Numbered from the stretch's first letter, positions 15,492-22,489 are shown. The stretch: DNA of 23,124 nt from Candidatus Neomicrothrix sp. UBA2974 (GCA_002348705.1 DEAU01000041.1:1-23124), one strand, 5' to 3'. The notes: generated by a model from the sequence alone, not told the origin. Numbers and translations: made by a program.

Positions 15492-15695
15492 TCAGAAGTC
15501 GTATCGCATGCGATCTCCGCCGTACCACCAGCGTCCTGAAAATCGCCAAGGCGGCGGAGGTGGTGGAACCATCAACTCAGCCTGCGGACTTGGCCATAAA
15601 GCCTCAACTGCGGCAGCGATGGCCGCCAATTCGGCCTCCGAAGCTCCTGGAGCCGTGACCCGAATCCCTGTCTTCTCAGTGTCTATCGGTACCAC
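15492..15695 (-). CDS. accE: Acyl-CoA carboxylase epsilon subunit
   Basis: A 67-residue protein from GTG 15695, 7 bases after the carboxyltransferase stop. It fits the actinobacterial acyl-CoA carboxylase epsilon family, small subunits that stabilise or activate the alpha/beta complex. Support comes from GASEAELAAIAAAVEALW (the helical family core), a low-complexity proline-rich tail (PPPPPPWRFSGRWW), and direct placement downstream of the beta subunit. An in-frame ATG at 15722 would overlap the beta gene by 20 bases and is an alternative start. The sequence is short and poorly conserved in general, so much of the confidence rests on context. Confidence 0.8.
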   Translation of the reverse strand: MVPIDTEKTGIRVTAPGASEAELAAIAAAVEALWPSPQAELMVPPPPPPWRFSGRWWYGGDRMRYDF

Positions 15696-15702
15696 CCCCT
15701 GC

Positions 15703-17259
15703 CTATAGCGGCACGTTCCCATGCTTGCGGCGAGGTGACTCCTCATCTTTGCTGGCCAACATCTGCAAACCGGCCACCAACTTGGCCCGAGTGTCTACAG
15801 GATCGATGACGTCATCCACATAGCCTCGTTCAGCGGCCACATAAGGGTTGGCGAATTTCTCCATGTACTCATCCACCAATTCGACTCGCCGAGCCTCTGG
15901 ATCGGCAGCGTCCTGCAGTTCGCGTCTGTACACGATCTCAACAGCGCCCTGCGGACCCATAACTGCCAACTCTGCGGTAGGCCAAGCCAAAGAAAGATCG
16001 GAGCCGACTGACTTGGAGTCCATCACCACGTAGGCACCGCCATACGCCTTCCGGGTGATCACCTGAATTCGAGGCACGGTCGCCTCACAGTAGGCGTAAA
16101 GCAATTTTGCCCCATGCCGGATAATCCCCCCGTATTCCTGGTCGACACCCGGCAGGAAGCCAGGTACGTCTACAAAGGTAACTATCGGAACGTTGAAGGC
16201 ATCACAAGTCCGCACGAAGCGAGCCGCCTTCTCCGAGGCATCAATGTCGAGCACCCCCGCAAAGTGCATGGGCTGGTTCCCGACGACACCGACGCTGCGT
16301 CCATCGAGACGTCCGAAGCCGCACACGATGTTGCTTGCCCATAACGCGTGGTACTCAAGAAAGGCTCCGTCGTCCAAAACTGTCTCGATCACGGTCCGCA
16401 TGTCATAAGGCATATTGGGACTGTCCGGCATCAGGTCATTAAGTTCCGGGCAAGGCCGGTCAGCTGGATCATCGGATTCAATGATCGGTGCCTGCTCAAG
16501 GTTGTTTGACGGCAATTGGGACAACAACACCTTCACCTCGTCAAGCACATCCTTCTCGTCATCACAGACGAATGCCGCTACGCCTGACTTGGTGGAATGG
16601 CTACCCGCCCCACCGAGTTCCTCGAGGGTGACCTCCTCCCCAGTAACCGTCTTGACCACGTCGGGGCCAGTAATGAACATATGTGACTTCTCACGGACCA
16701 TAAAGATGAAATCAGTCATGGCCGGGCTATAGACCGCACCACCGGCACATGGACCGAGGATCACGCTGATCTGCGGAATGACTCCAGAAGACTGGACGTT
16801 GCGCCAGAAGATTCCTCCGTAGCCATCGAGGCTGACCACGCCCTCCTGAATGCGGGCACCAGCACCGTCGTTGAGTCCAATCATCGGCGCACCCACGCTT
16901 AGCGCCAGATCCATCACCTTGTGAATCTTCTCAGCAAAGACCTCACCGAGGGCTCCACCGAAGACTGTGAAGTCCTGCGAGAACAAGAAGACCTTTCGGC
17001 CGTCAATGGTGCCCCAACCGGTGATTACGCCGTCAGTGTAGGGACGCTCAGTGAGGCCACTCTCATGCGCCCGGTGGCGGGCCAACATGTCCAGTTCGTG
17101 GAAGGAACCAGGGTCGAGCAAGTAGTCAATCCGTTCTCTGGCCAGCATCTTCCCTTTGTCGTGCTGGCGCTGGACGGCCCGTTCCGGACCGGCATGGATC
17201 GCCGCCTCCCGTCGCTCATTCAACCCAATTAGACGTTCAGACATTGTTTGATCGGCCAT
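15703..17259 (-). CDS. pccB: Acyl-CoA carboxylase beta (carboxyltransferase) subunit, propionyl-CoA type
   Basis: A 518-residue biotin-dependent carboxyltransferase. In complex with a biotin-carboxylase/carrier alpha subunit (not in the window) it carboxylates short acyl-CoAs, most likely propionyl-CoA to methylmalonyl-CoA. Both crotonase-fold halves are present: the N half has GLNDGAGARIQEGV and GPCAGGAVYSPAMTDFIFMV, and the C half has FVDVPGFLPGVDQEYGGIIRHGAKLLYAY and KAYGGAYVVMDS. It begins with the typical MSERLIGLNERREAAIHAG after five extra residues. Length is normal. The epsilon gene follows at once, and a methylmalonyl-CoA epimerase gene, which handles the product, lies 1.7 kb upstream on the same strand. 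Acetyl-CoA specificity cannot be excluded from sequence alone. Confidence 0.93.
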   Translation of the reverse strand: MADQTMSERLIGLNERREAAIHAGPERAVQRQHDKGKMLARERIDYLLDPGSFHELDMLARHRAHESGLTERPYTDGVITGWGTIDGRKVFLFSQDFTVFGGALGEVFAEKIHKVMDLALSVGAPMIGLNDGAGARIQEGVVSLDGYGGIFWRNVQSSGVIPQISVILGPCAGGAVYSPAMTDFIFMVREKSHMFITGPDVVKTVTGEEVTLEELGGAGSHSTKSGVAAFVCDDEKDVLDEVKVLLSQLPSNNLEQAPIIESDDPADRPCPELNDLMPDSPNMPYDMRTVIETVLDDGAFLEYHALWASNIVCGFGRLDGRSVGVVGNQPMHFAGVLDIDASEKAARFVRTCDAFNVPIVTFVDVPGFLPGVDQEYGGIIRHGAKLLYAYCEATVPRIQVITRKAYGGAYVVMDSKSVGSDLSLAWPTAELAVMGPQGAVEIVYRRELQDAADPEARRVELVDEYMEKFANPYVAAERGYVDDVIDPVDTRAKLVAGLQMLASKDEESPRRKHGNVPL

Positions 17260-17357
17260 GATGCTTTGAGCGTACCGGTCAGCATCGAAACGTCCCGGCG
17301 CCAGCTAGCTCGTTCGGTGAACCGATCAAGCAACGGCAGTAGCAGTACCGTCTGTAC

Positions 17358-17996
17358 GTGGTTGCCACTCCACCTTCTGCCGACGACCAGACCACTGAAG
17401 CCCAATCAACCGAGGGGCCTTCACCGGCACTTGGAGTGTTCTGTGGATCCCGGTCAGGAAGCGACGACACCGTTCACGCTCTTGCCCAAGATCTAGGTTC
17501 CGCGCTGGCTGCCGCCAACGTGGATCTCATCTACGGAGGCGCCGGCATCGGGGTCATGGGCACATTGGCTAACGCTGTTCTGGAATCCGGCGGCCGGGCG
17601 GTGGGCGTTATCCCTGTCGGTCTGTTCAGTCGCGAGGTAGCCCACCATGGCCTTACAGAGCTAATCGAAGTGACTGACATGCATGCGCGAAAGCGCACCA
17701 TGTACGAGCGGTCTGACGCGTTCTGTGCCCTACCGGGTGGTTATGGAACCCTTGAGGAAGTTTTTGAGGCAGCCACCTGGACCCAACTCGGCCTCCATAA
17801 CAGCCCCAAGCCGATCGGTTTACTGGATTGCTCGCCGGTCGACCGACCGCGGTTCTGGTCCGGACTAGAAGAGTTTCTGGATCGGACAGTTGCCGACGGA
17901 TTCATAAGTGCGGAAAACCGCTCGATCGTGCGACGGGTCGACTCGGTGGCTGCTGCAGTGCAGTTGACGACATGCTCGGGCCGACTGGAGTGGTAG
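17358..17996 (+). CDS. LOG-family protein (TIGR00730 type)
   Basis: A 212-residue Rossmann-like protein of the LOG/YvdD family, known as cytokinin riboside 5'-monophosphate phosphoribohydrolases and, in bacteria, more generally as nucleoside-monophosphate phosphoribohydrolases. It shows GVFCGSRSG near residue 26, the strand-loop YGGAGIGVMGTLANAVL, MHARKRTMYERSDAF and the hallmark PGGYGTLEEVFE. The first 24 residues are a poorly conserved Thr/Ser/Pro extension. The start is GTG 17358, 98 bases from the divergent carboxylase gene, with a weak ribosome-binding site. The true substrate in this organism is unknown; the older 'lysine decarboxylase' label for this family is misleading. Confidence 0.88.
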   Translation: MVATPPSADDQTTEAQSTEGPSPALGVFCGSRSGSDDTVHALAQDLGSALAAANVDLIYGGAGIGVMGTLANAVLESGGRAVGVIPVGLFSREVAHHGLTELIEVTDMHARKRTMYERSDAFCALPGGYGTLEEVFEAATWTQLGLHNSPKPIGLLDCSPVDRPRFWSGLEEFLDRTVADGFISAENRSIVRRVDSVAAAVQLTTCSGRLEW

Positions 17997-18025
17997 ATCC
18001 TGCCTGAGCCCAGCGAGGCGGTACG

Positions 18026-18925
18026 TCAGGTCCGTTCGGCAGCCAAACGTCGGGCCCGTTCGGCAACCCGGGAAGCATCTAAATGGGCGCAGACCGCCTC
18101 AAGATGATCGGCAGGTCCACTCCAACGCAACTCTTCTACATCGTCCATGACCGGAGCATTGAGGTCAAGCGTTGCTAGGCGGCGGTATAACAGGGCCTCA
18201 TCACACCGCTCAACCAACGTTGCAGCTAGGCGGTTGGCGCTCCGGACAGCAACATCCCACGAACTCGGATCGTCTGGGATCTCCTCAAGGTGGCCGTATC
18301 GAGCCAATACCTTCGAGGCGGATTTTGCACCCCAGCCGGGTAGTCCGGGAATGCCATCAGCGGCATCGCCAACTAAGGCAAGCCAATCGGGAATGGAAGC
18401 AGGTTCGACTCCAAACTTCTCAACCACACCGGCACGGTCGTAGACGACATCCTTTCGACGGTCGACCTGGGCGATACCGACCACGTCGTCGACTACCTGA
18501 GCAAGGTCCTTATCAGGGGTACAAATGTTGACCGTCCCCACCCGGGGATCGGCAGCCGCTCGAATAGCAGCAGCTGCCATGGCGTCATCAGCCTCGTGTT
18601 CCACCATGGAGAATACGGTGAGGCCGAGCGCCTCTAGGGCTGCTTCAAGCAGCGGAAACTGAGCAAACAACTCCGGTGGTGTGCCCTGACCGGTCTTGTA
18701 ACCATCGAACATGGCGTTGCGGAACGACTCAACGACCCGGTCAGTTGCCACGCCTACGTGGGTGGCCCCTTCGGCGAGGAGCCGAAGCATCGATCCGAGC
18801 ACGGCACGGACAGCTGCCACCTCAACGCCCTCGGCTGTCACATGGGATGGAACAGCAAAGTGGTGCCGGAAAAGCTCATAGGTCCCATCGACCAAATGGA
18901 CTACAGGGATCCGGCCGGCGGTCAT
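18026..18925 (-). CDS. Stand-alone 5'-3' exonuclease (flap-endonuclease fold)
   Basis: A 299-residue nuclease related to the 5'-3' exonuclease domain of DNA polymerase I, here without any polymerase domain. Metal-binding acidic clusters are visible: HLVDGTYELFR, EHEADDAMAAAA and TPDKDLAQVV, then LVGDAADGIPGLPGWGAKSASKVL, which is the helix-3-turn-helix DNA-binding motif. Such proteins remove RNA primers or flaps in replication and repair. ATG 18925 with GGGACAGAGG before it is chosen; the open frame continues 33 codons upstream into the epimerase gene. It lies 46 bases after the epimerase stop on the same strand, so the two are likely co-transcribed. It belongs to a divergent branch: the usual N-terminal YKANR-type motif reads DGYKTGQG. 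Confidence 0.86.
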   Translation of the reverse strand: MTAGRIPVVHLVDGTYELFRHHFAVPSHVTAEGVEVAAVRAVLGSMLRLLAEGATHVGVATDRVVESFRNAMFDGYKTGQGTPPELFAQFPLLEAALEALGLTVFSMVEHEADDAMAAAAIRAAADPRVGTVNICTPDKDLAQVVDDVVGIAQVDRRKDVVYDRAGVVEKFGVEPASIPDWLALVGDAADGIPGLPGWGAKSASKVLARYGHLEEIPDDPSSWDVAVRSANRLAATLVERCDEALLYRRLATLDLNAPVMDDVEELRWSGPADHLEAVCAHLDASRVAERARRLAAERT

Positions 18926-18971
18926 CCTCTGTCCCACTTTAGGGTTAACAGCCCAATCAGTGCTATACGAA

Positions 18972-19373
18972 TCACTCCTGCACCAATTCGATGAGAGTGC
19001 CGAACGATCCCTTGGGGTGAACAAAAGCCACCGTTGTGCCCCTGGAGCCCGGACGCGGCTCGGGATCGATAGCCCGGCCTCCAGCAGCGATGATCGCAGC
19101 TAAGGCCTCGGCACAATTGTCCACCCGGTACCCCACATGATGTATACCCTCACCACGTCGCTCGAGGAACAAGCTGATCGCTGAGTCAGCTCGAAGGCCG
19201 GTGGTGAGTTGCAGATATGACTCTCCGACCTTGAGGAGCACCTCCTCCACGCCATCGCGTTCGACCACCTCGCGGTGATGAACTTCCGCACCGAAGGCCC
19301 GGCGGTAATATTCGACCGCCGCCTCGAGGTCATTCACCGCGATGGCAACATGATCAATCTGGGTCAGCAACAT
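18972..19373 (-). CDS. mce: Methylmalonyl-CoA epimerase
   Basis: A 133-residue vicinal-oxygen-chelate protein that interconverts (2S)- and (2R)-methylmalonyl-CoA so that methylmalonyl-CoA mutase can make succinyl-CoA. It has the family start IDHVAIAVNDLEAAVEYY with metal ligand H8, GEGIHHVGYRVDN (second His) and the closing GTLIELVQ with the Glu ligand. ATG 19373 is preceded by GGAGGAAG at ideal spacing, so an upstream in-frame ATG at 19409 is rejected. It links to the propionyl-CoA-type carboxylase nearby. Its promoter probably lies in the adjacent DnaA-box-rich gap. No mutase genes are in the window. Confidence 0.92.
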   Translation of the reverse strand: MLLTQIDHVAIAVNDLEAAVEYYRRAFGAEVHHREVVERDGVEEVLLKVGESYLQLTTGLRADSAISLFLERRGEGIHHVGYRVDNCAEALAAIIAAGGRAIDPEPRPGSRGTTVAFVHPKGSFGTLIELVQE

Positions 19374-19414
19374 CGAACTTCCTCCGGTCGGGGAATAACC
19401 CTTTCCCATCGTTT

Positions 19415-19420
19415 TTTATA
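19415..19420 (-). promoter_or_regulatory. Probable -10 box of the mce promoter
   Basis: On the minus strand this reads TATAAA, five of six to the consensus. The start point would be near 19408, giving a leader of about 35 bases that contains the strong ribosome-binding site of the epimerase gene. The matching -35 position (about 19438-19443) has no consensus box and instead lies in the middle of the dyad at 19429-19448, which suggests control by a bound regulator. Confidence 0.45.
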
Positions 19421-19428
19421 GTTTTCTG

Positions 19429-19448
19429 GGCATATCTGTGGATATGCC
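19429..19448. promoter_or_regulatory. Perfect 8-4-8 inverted repeat (operator candidate)
   Basis: GGCATATC-TGTG-GATATGCC is a perfect dyad with 8-bp arms and a 4-base centre. It is centred at the expected -35 of the minus-strand mce promoter, an arrangement typical of a dimeric repressor or activator site. It also contains a near-consensus DnaA box (TGTGGATAT). The regulator is unknown. Confidence 0.5.
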
Positions 19449-19493
19449 TGTGGAAAGAACTCTCAATCATTTGGTGGGCAATGCTGTGGATAA
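19437..19493 (+). repeat. Cluster of three DnaA-like boxes
   Basis: Three sites in one orientation: TGTGGATAT (19437-19445, 8 of 9), TGTGGAAAG (19449-19457, 7 of 9) and TGTGGATAA (19485-19493, a perfect reverse complement of TTATCCACA). A fourth, TCGTCCACA at 19661-19669, matches the actinobacterial TTGTCCACA at 8 of 9 in the other orientation. An AT-rich tract lies at the left end. DnaA could act here as a regulator or titrate; an origin role is speculative because no dnaA or dnaN gene is in the window. Confidence 0.45.
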
Positions 19494-19535
19494 TTCAGCT
19501 GTCTTATGACGTTCTAGCCCCGGATTTGGCCTGAC

Positions 19536-19564
19536 TTGTCATACGGTCGTCACTGTCGTAATAT
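19536..19564 (+). promoter_or_regulatory. Promoter for the small RNA candidate
   Basis: TTGTCA (-35, 19536-19541) and TAATAT (-10, 19559-19564) are separated by exactly 17 bases. TATGAT at 19562-19567 is an alternative -10 with poorer spacing. The predicted start, near 19571, falls three bases before the first hairpin, so promoter and RNA structure fit together. Confidence 0.5.
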
Positions 19565-19570
19565 GATTGC

Positions 19571-19650
19571 AACAGTTGGGAACCACCCCTCCACCCAACT
19601 CGGAAACGTCCCCTCGATGAGGCGCAAGCCCCGAGGGGCGTTTCCACGTA
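19571..19650 (+). ncRNA. Candidate small RNA with two hairpins
   Basis: About 80 bases between genes of the opposite strand. Hairpin 1 pairs AGTTGGG (19574-19580) with CCCAACT (19594-19600) around a 13-base loop containing ACCCCTCC. Hairpin 2 (19602-19645) has a 7-bp stem (GGAAACG/CGTTTCC), one bulged T, a second 7-bp stem (CCCCTCG/CGAGGGG), an internal loop, and a 3-bp stem closed by a GCAA tetraloop. The GNRA cap exists only in the + strand reading, which supports this orientation together with the promoter. There is no U-tract, so hairpin 2 is not a standard terminator, and the 3' end is uncertain. The C-rich loop recalls the actinobacterial 6C RNA, but I cannot confirm that. Confidence 0.5.
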
Positions 19651-19714
19651 TAGAGCACATTCGTCCACAGGCCCCGCAACTCGGCCAAATGACCACCTAC
19701 GACCGCACTTAATC

Positions 19715-20317
19715 TCACGTTCCGTCCAACTTTCGTCGACCTTCAAGCGCCCGCCCTAGCGTCAGTTCGTCCGCGTATTCCAGATCACCTCCCACCGGTA
19801 GTCCACTGGCGATCTTTGTCACCGCTAATCCGAGCGGTTCCAAGAGTCTTGCCAGATACATAGCGGTCGCCTCGCCCTCAATATTCGGATTGGTGGCCAA
19901 GATCACCTCGACTACACCCTCCTGTTCGAGTCGAGACAGCAATTCCCGGACTCGTAATTGATCCGGACCTATCCCCTCAATCGGGCTTATGGCGCCACCT
20001 AAGACGTGGTAACGGCCAGCGAACCCTCCTGTTCGCTCCACAGCCACCACATCCCTCGGTTCCTCAACGACGCAAAGAAGTGAAGCGTCGCGACGGTCAT
20101 CAACACACACTGGACAAAATTCGGCTTCGGCCACATTGAAGCAGCGTTCACAGAACCGGACCCGTGACTTCATCTCGTCGATTGCGGCCGTCAGTCGCAA
20201 TACATCCTCGGTCGGGAGTTTCATTAGGTGAAAGGCCAACCGCTGGGCCGACTTGGGTCCAATGCCAGGGAGACGTCCCAACTCATCAATTACCGCCTGT
20301 ACGGCATCCGCATACAT
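19715..20317 (-). CDS. recR: Recombination mediator protein RecR
   Basis: A 200-residue DNA-repair protein that, with RecO and RecF, helps load RecA on gapped DNA. It contains the N-terminal helix-hairpin-helix (RLPGIGPKSAQRLAFHL, 15-31), a four-cysteine zinc finger (C56, C59, C68, C71), and a Toprim domain (about 78-173) with VVEEPRDVVAVERTG and ATNPNIEGEATAMYLARLL. The ATG at 20317 has GGAGGGAG just upstream. It starts 19 bases after the dnaX stop, so the two form an operon. The DNA-binding YbaB/EbfC gene that normally separates dnaX from recR is absent here. Confidence 0.96.
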   Translation of the reverse strand: MYADAVQAVIDELGRLPGIGPKSAQRLAFHLMKLPTEDVLRLTAAIDEMKSRVRFCERCFNVAEAEFCPVCVDDRRDASLLCVVEEPRDVVAVERTGGFAGRYHVLGGAISPIEGIGPDQLRVRELLSRLEQEGVVEVILATNPNIEGEATAMYLARLLEPLGLAVTKIASGLPVGGDLEYADELTLGRALEGRRKLDGT

Positions 20318-20336
20318 CGCCGCTCCCTCCGTCTAA

Positions 20337-22193
20337 TCAGTCCGGATCTATGACGGTGGCACCCGGGAAAACCCGGGTAACGGCTGCGACCGCAGATCCC
20401 TCCGCAGGGTCGGCGTCAACAAGATCCGACGGATCTGTCTCCTCCTCGACCTCCGAGTCGGTGTCACCCATGGTGGTCTTCCCATCGTCGCCCGATACCG
20501 GGGACGATGAAACTGTGGAGGACGAATCACTCGGCAGAATCGAACCGTCGTCAACCACCAGACGAACTGGTATTGGCATCCCAAACTGTGCTTCCAAGAC
20601 AGTTTCCAACTCGCCCCGAATGTCCTCACACCGCCTCCGATGCGGTTCATTGGGTAGCGCCATGATCGCCATACCGTCCTCGAAGGCAATAAACCGGCCT
20701 GCCGCGAACCGGGCCCGACCCTTGCGACTCATACGATCGAGAAGATCGTCTGCCCACGCCAGTGCCAGTTCATCACGGTTAGGAACGATCCCAGATGCGC
20801 TAACAGACGGCGATCTCGAGTCGGCCACGGACTCTTCCGAGACAGCAGCAGTCGATACCTCGGAGGATGAGGGTTCCGCAGTTGACGAGGTTTTAGCCAC
20901 GGCGGATGAAGAGGGCGGGGGCGGCGGTGGAGTCGGGGGTGCTGCCCGGGTTCCGTCCAACCTGGCGCGACCCGATGCGGCAGGACCAGTCGAAGAAAGA
21001 GGCAGTGGTGACGCTGCGTCCTTGGATGGAACCCTGACTGGGCCAGGGTCGGGCGACGCTTTATAGGAGTTCAAAGTGGATTCCAGACGCTCCACGCGCC
21101 GAGTCAACTTTTCGATCTCCGCAGTGTCCGAAGAGCTCGGGTGACCAGAGGAAGGGGAAAAGTTAGTGGTGAGCCGCACTAGAGCTACCTCCAGATCGAC
21201 CCGGGGGTCCGGCGACCGGCGCATATCGACCAGAGCGGTTCCTAAAATCTCCAGAGCTCGAGTGATGACCGCTGGGGTGACTTCAGCGGCGAACCATTCG
21301 GCCCGCTCACGATCAGCTTCAGCCAACTGTGCCGACGGTACGCCCATGGCCACCAGGAATGCTTCACGAAGTGCCCCAAGGAGTGCCTCCCCTGTCACAC
21401 GTGGTTCTTTCCCTCGACTGATTCCATCAGCAAGGGCCACGAGAGCGGCGCCAGCGTCACTGGTTGTCAAGGCCTCCAGAAGGTTGCGAACAGTCGATTC
21501 GTCCTCACCAACTCCGCCAGCTACTACACGGTCCAATGCAGAGAGGGCGTCACGCGCCGAACCCCGGCCGGCCCGCACAGCATGGGCAACCCCAGAATCG
21601 TCAACCTCAAGTCCGGCATCAGCCACAACGTCACGGATTAACGACTCCAACTGGTTGGCCGACAGTAAGTTCAGCTCAAGGTGCTGGGAACGACTGCGAA
21701 TCGTCTCAACTACTTTGTGAGGCTCAGTGGTAGCCAGCACGAAGACCACATGGTCCGGCGGCTCTTCGAGGGTCTTAAGCAGGGCGTTCTCAGCCCCAGA
21801 GGTCAGCATGTGGACCTCGTCGAGCAAGTACACCTTGGTCCGACCCGGGGTCCCTAAAGCCACCTTGGCTAGTAGGTCACGCATGTCATCGACCTTGTTG
21901 TTGGACGCGGCATCTAGTTCGTGTAGGTCAAATGACGTCCCGTCGTCGATCGCCTCACATGATGCGCAATCGCAACAAGGTTCGCCGCTCGCTGGTGCAG
22001 AACAATTGAGCGCCTTAGCGAGGATTCGAGCCGCTGTAGTCTTACCGGTGCCTCGGGGGCCACTTAACAGATAGGCGTGCAGTACTCGGTCGTCGACTAT
22101 CGCATTTCGCAGAGCAGCCACGACATGGTCCTGCCCCCGGACCTCTTCGAACCGACGGGGCCGATACCGACGGTAGAGCGATGTATAGGCCAT
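20337..22193 (-). CDS. dnaX: DNA polymerase III subunit gamma/tau
   Basis: A 618-residue clamp-loader ATPase subunit that builds the loader complex and, through its C-terminal part, tethers the polymerase. Features are the N-terminal YRRYRPRRFEEVRGQ, Walker A GPRGTGKT (45-52), a zinc site (C64, C73, C76, C79), Walker B LLDEVHML (123-130) and the sensor-1 region LATTEP. After domain III comes a Ser/Thr/Pro-rich linker with a PPTPPPPPP run (about 415-425), then a conserved C-terminal block (ELALAWADDLLDRMSRKGRARFAAG) and an acidic tail. No clear A-rich slippery site for a programmed frameshift was noticed, so only the long form is annotated. It is followed directly by recR, and its upstream neighbour is the tRNA-Ser gene. 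Confidence 0.96.
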   Translation of the reverse strand: MAYTSLYRRYRPRRFEEVRGQDHVVAALRNAIVDDRVLHAYLLSGPRGTGKTTAARILAKALNCSAPASGEPCCDCASCEAIDDGTSFDLHELDAASNNKVDDMRDLLAKVALGTPGRTKVYLLDEVHMLTSGAENALLKTLEEPPDHVVFVLATTEPHKVVETIRSRSQHLELNLLSANQLESLIRDVVADAGLEVDDSGVAHAVRAGRGSARDALSALDRVVAGGVGEDESTVRNLLEALTTSDAGAALVALADGISRGKEPRVTGEALLGALREAFLVAMGVPSAQLAEADRERAEWFAAEVTPAVITRALEILGTALVDMRRSPDPRVDLEVALVRLTTNFSPSSGHPSSSDTAEIEKLTRRVERLESTLNSYKASPDPGPVRVPSKDAASPLPLSSTGPAASGRARLDGTRAAPPTPPPPPPSSSAVAKTSSTAEPSSSEVSTAAVSEESVADSRSPSVSASGIVPNRDELALAWADDLLDRMSRKGRARFAAGRFIAFEDGMAIMALPNEPHRRRCEDIRGELETVLEAQFGMPIPVRLVVDDGSILPSDSSSTVSSSPVSGDDGKTTMGDTDSEVEEETDPSDLVDADPAEGSAVAAVTRVFPGATVIDPD

Positions 22194-22232
22194 AGACCGA
22201 CCCTACAACCGAGTTCAGAAGTCGGCCTTCGG

Positions 22233-22319
22233 CGGAGGGAGTGGGATTCGAACCCACGGTGACCGTAAAGCCACACACGCGTTCCAGGCGTGCCGAATCG
22301 TCCGCTCTCGCATCCCTCC
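22233..22319 (-). tRNA. tRNA-Ser (anticodon GGA)
   Basis: An 87-base class II tRNA. The acceptor stem GGAGGGA (22319-22313) pairs with TCCCTCC (22240-22234), followed by discriminator G at 22233. The anticodon arm is CACGC-CTGGAAC-GCGTG, giving anticodon GGA, which reads UCC and UCU. The T arm carries GTGGGTTCGAATCCCAC, and the long variable arm is as expected for serine. CCA is not encoded. It lies 39 bases upstream of dnaX and is divergent from the SRP RNA. Confidence 0.96.
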
Positions 22320-22383
22320 GGAACCCGGCCGGAGCCGAGATCCGGGCGCCAAGGGTATCGTTGCAACGCACCCGTTCTGGAGT

Positions 22384-22489
22384 GTGGCGGTCGGGTCCTG
22401 TGCGACCGGAGCCCGTGAACCGAGTCAGGGCCGGAAGGCAGCAGCTCTCAGCGGAATCTCTGGAGTGCCGCAGATCGCCTGGCCGCCAC
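22384..22489 (+). ncRNA. ffs: Signal recognition particle RNA, small bacterial type
   Basis: About 106 bases. The conserved apical domain is unmistakable: GTGAACCGAGTCAGGGCCGG followed by AAGGCAGCAG, with the GGAA tetraloop at 22433-22436 and the flanking asymmetric loop that binds Ffh. The outer helix is closed by GTGGCGG (22384-22390) and CCGCCAC (22483-22489), which sets approximate ends. It lies between tRNA-Ser and tadA. This order resembles the tadA-scr-dnaX-recR region of Bacillus. Confidence 0.93.

Larger units (their letters stand above)
19374..19714. other. 341-base gap between mce and recR: regulatory region
   Basis: No convincing protein gene is present. From left to right it holds the epimerase ribosome-binding site, an AT-rich tract (19411-19426, including TTTTTTATA), a perfect dyad (19429-19448), DnaA-like boxes (19437-19445, 19449-19457, 19485-19493 and, in the other orientation, 19661-19669), a + strand promoter (19536-19564), and a two-hairpin RNA candidate (19571-19650). 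Both flanking genes are on the minus strand, so a + strand transcript here would be independent of them. Confidence 0.7.

Noticed and set aside
19602..19645. Hairpin 2 as the Rho-independent terminator of recR or of the + strand RNA.
   Set aside because: Neither strand has a T-run after the stem, and the GNRA-capped, bulged architecture is unlike a simple terminator.
19617..19712. A 31-codon + strand ORF beginning inside the loop of hairpin 2.
   Set aside because: There is no Shine-Dalgarno, the ATG is buried in a strong stem-loop, and the peptide resembles nothing known to me; the RNA structure is the better explanation.
20337..20800. Programmed ribosomal frameshift in dnaX producing a short gamma form.
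   Set aside because: No A-rich slippery heptamer with a following hairpin was noticed; only the full-length product can be supported.
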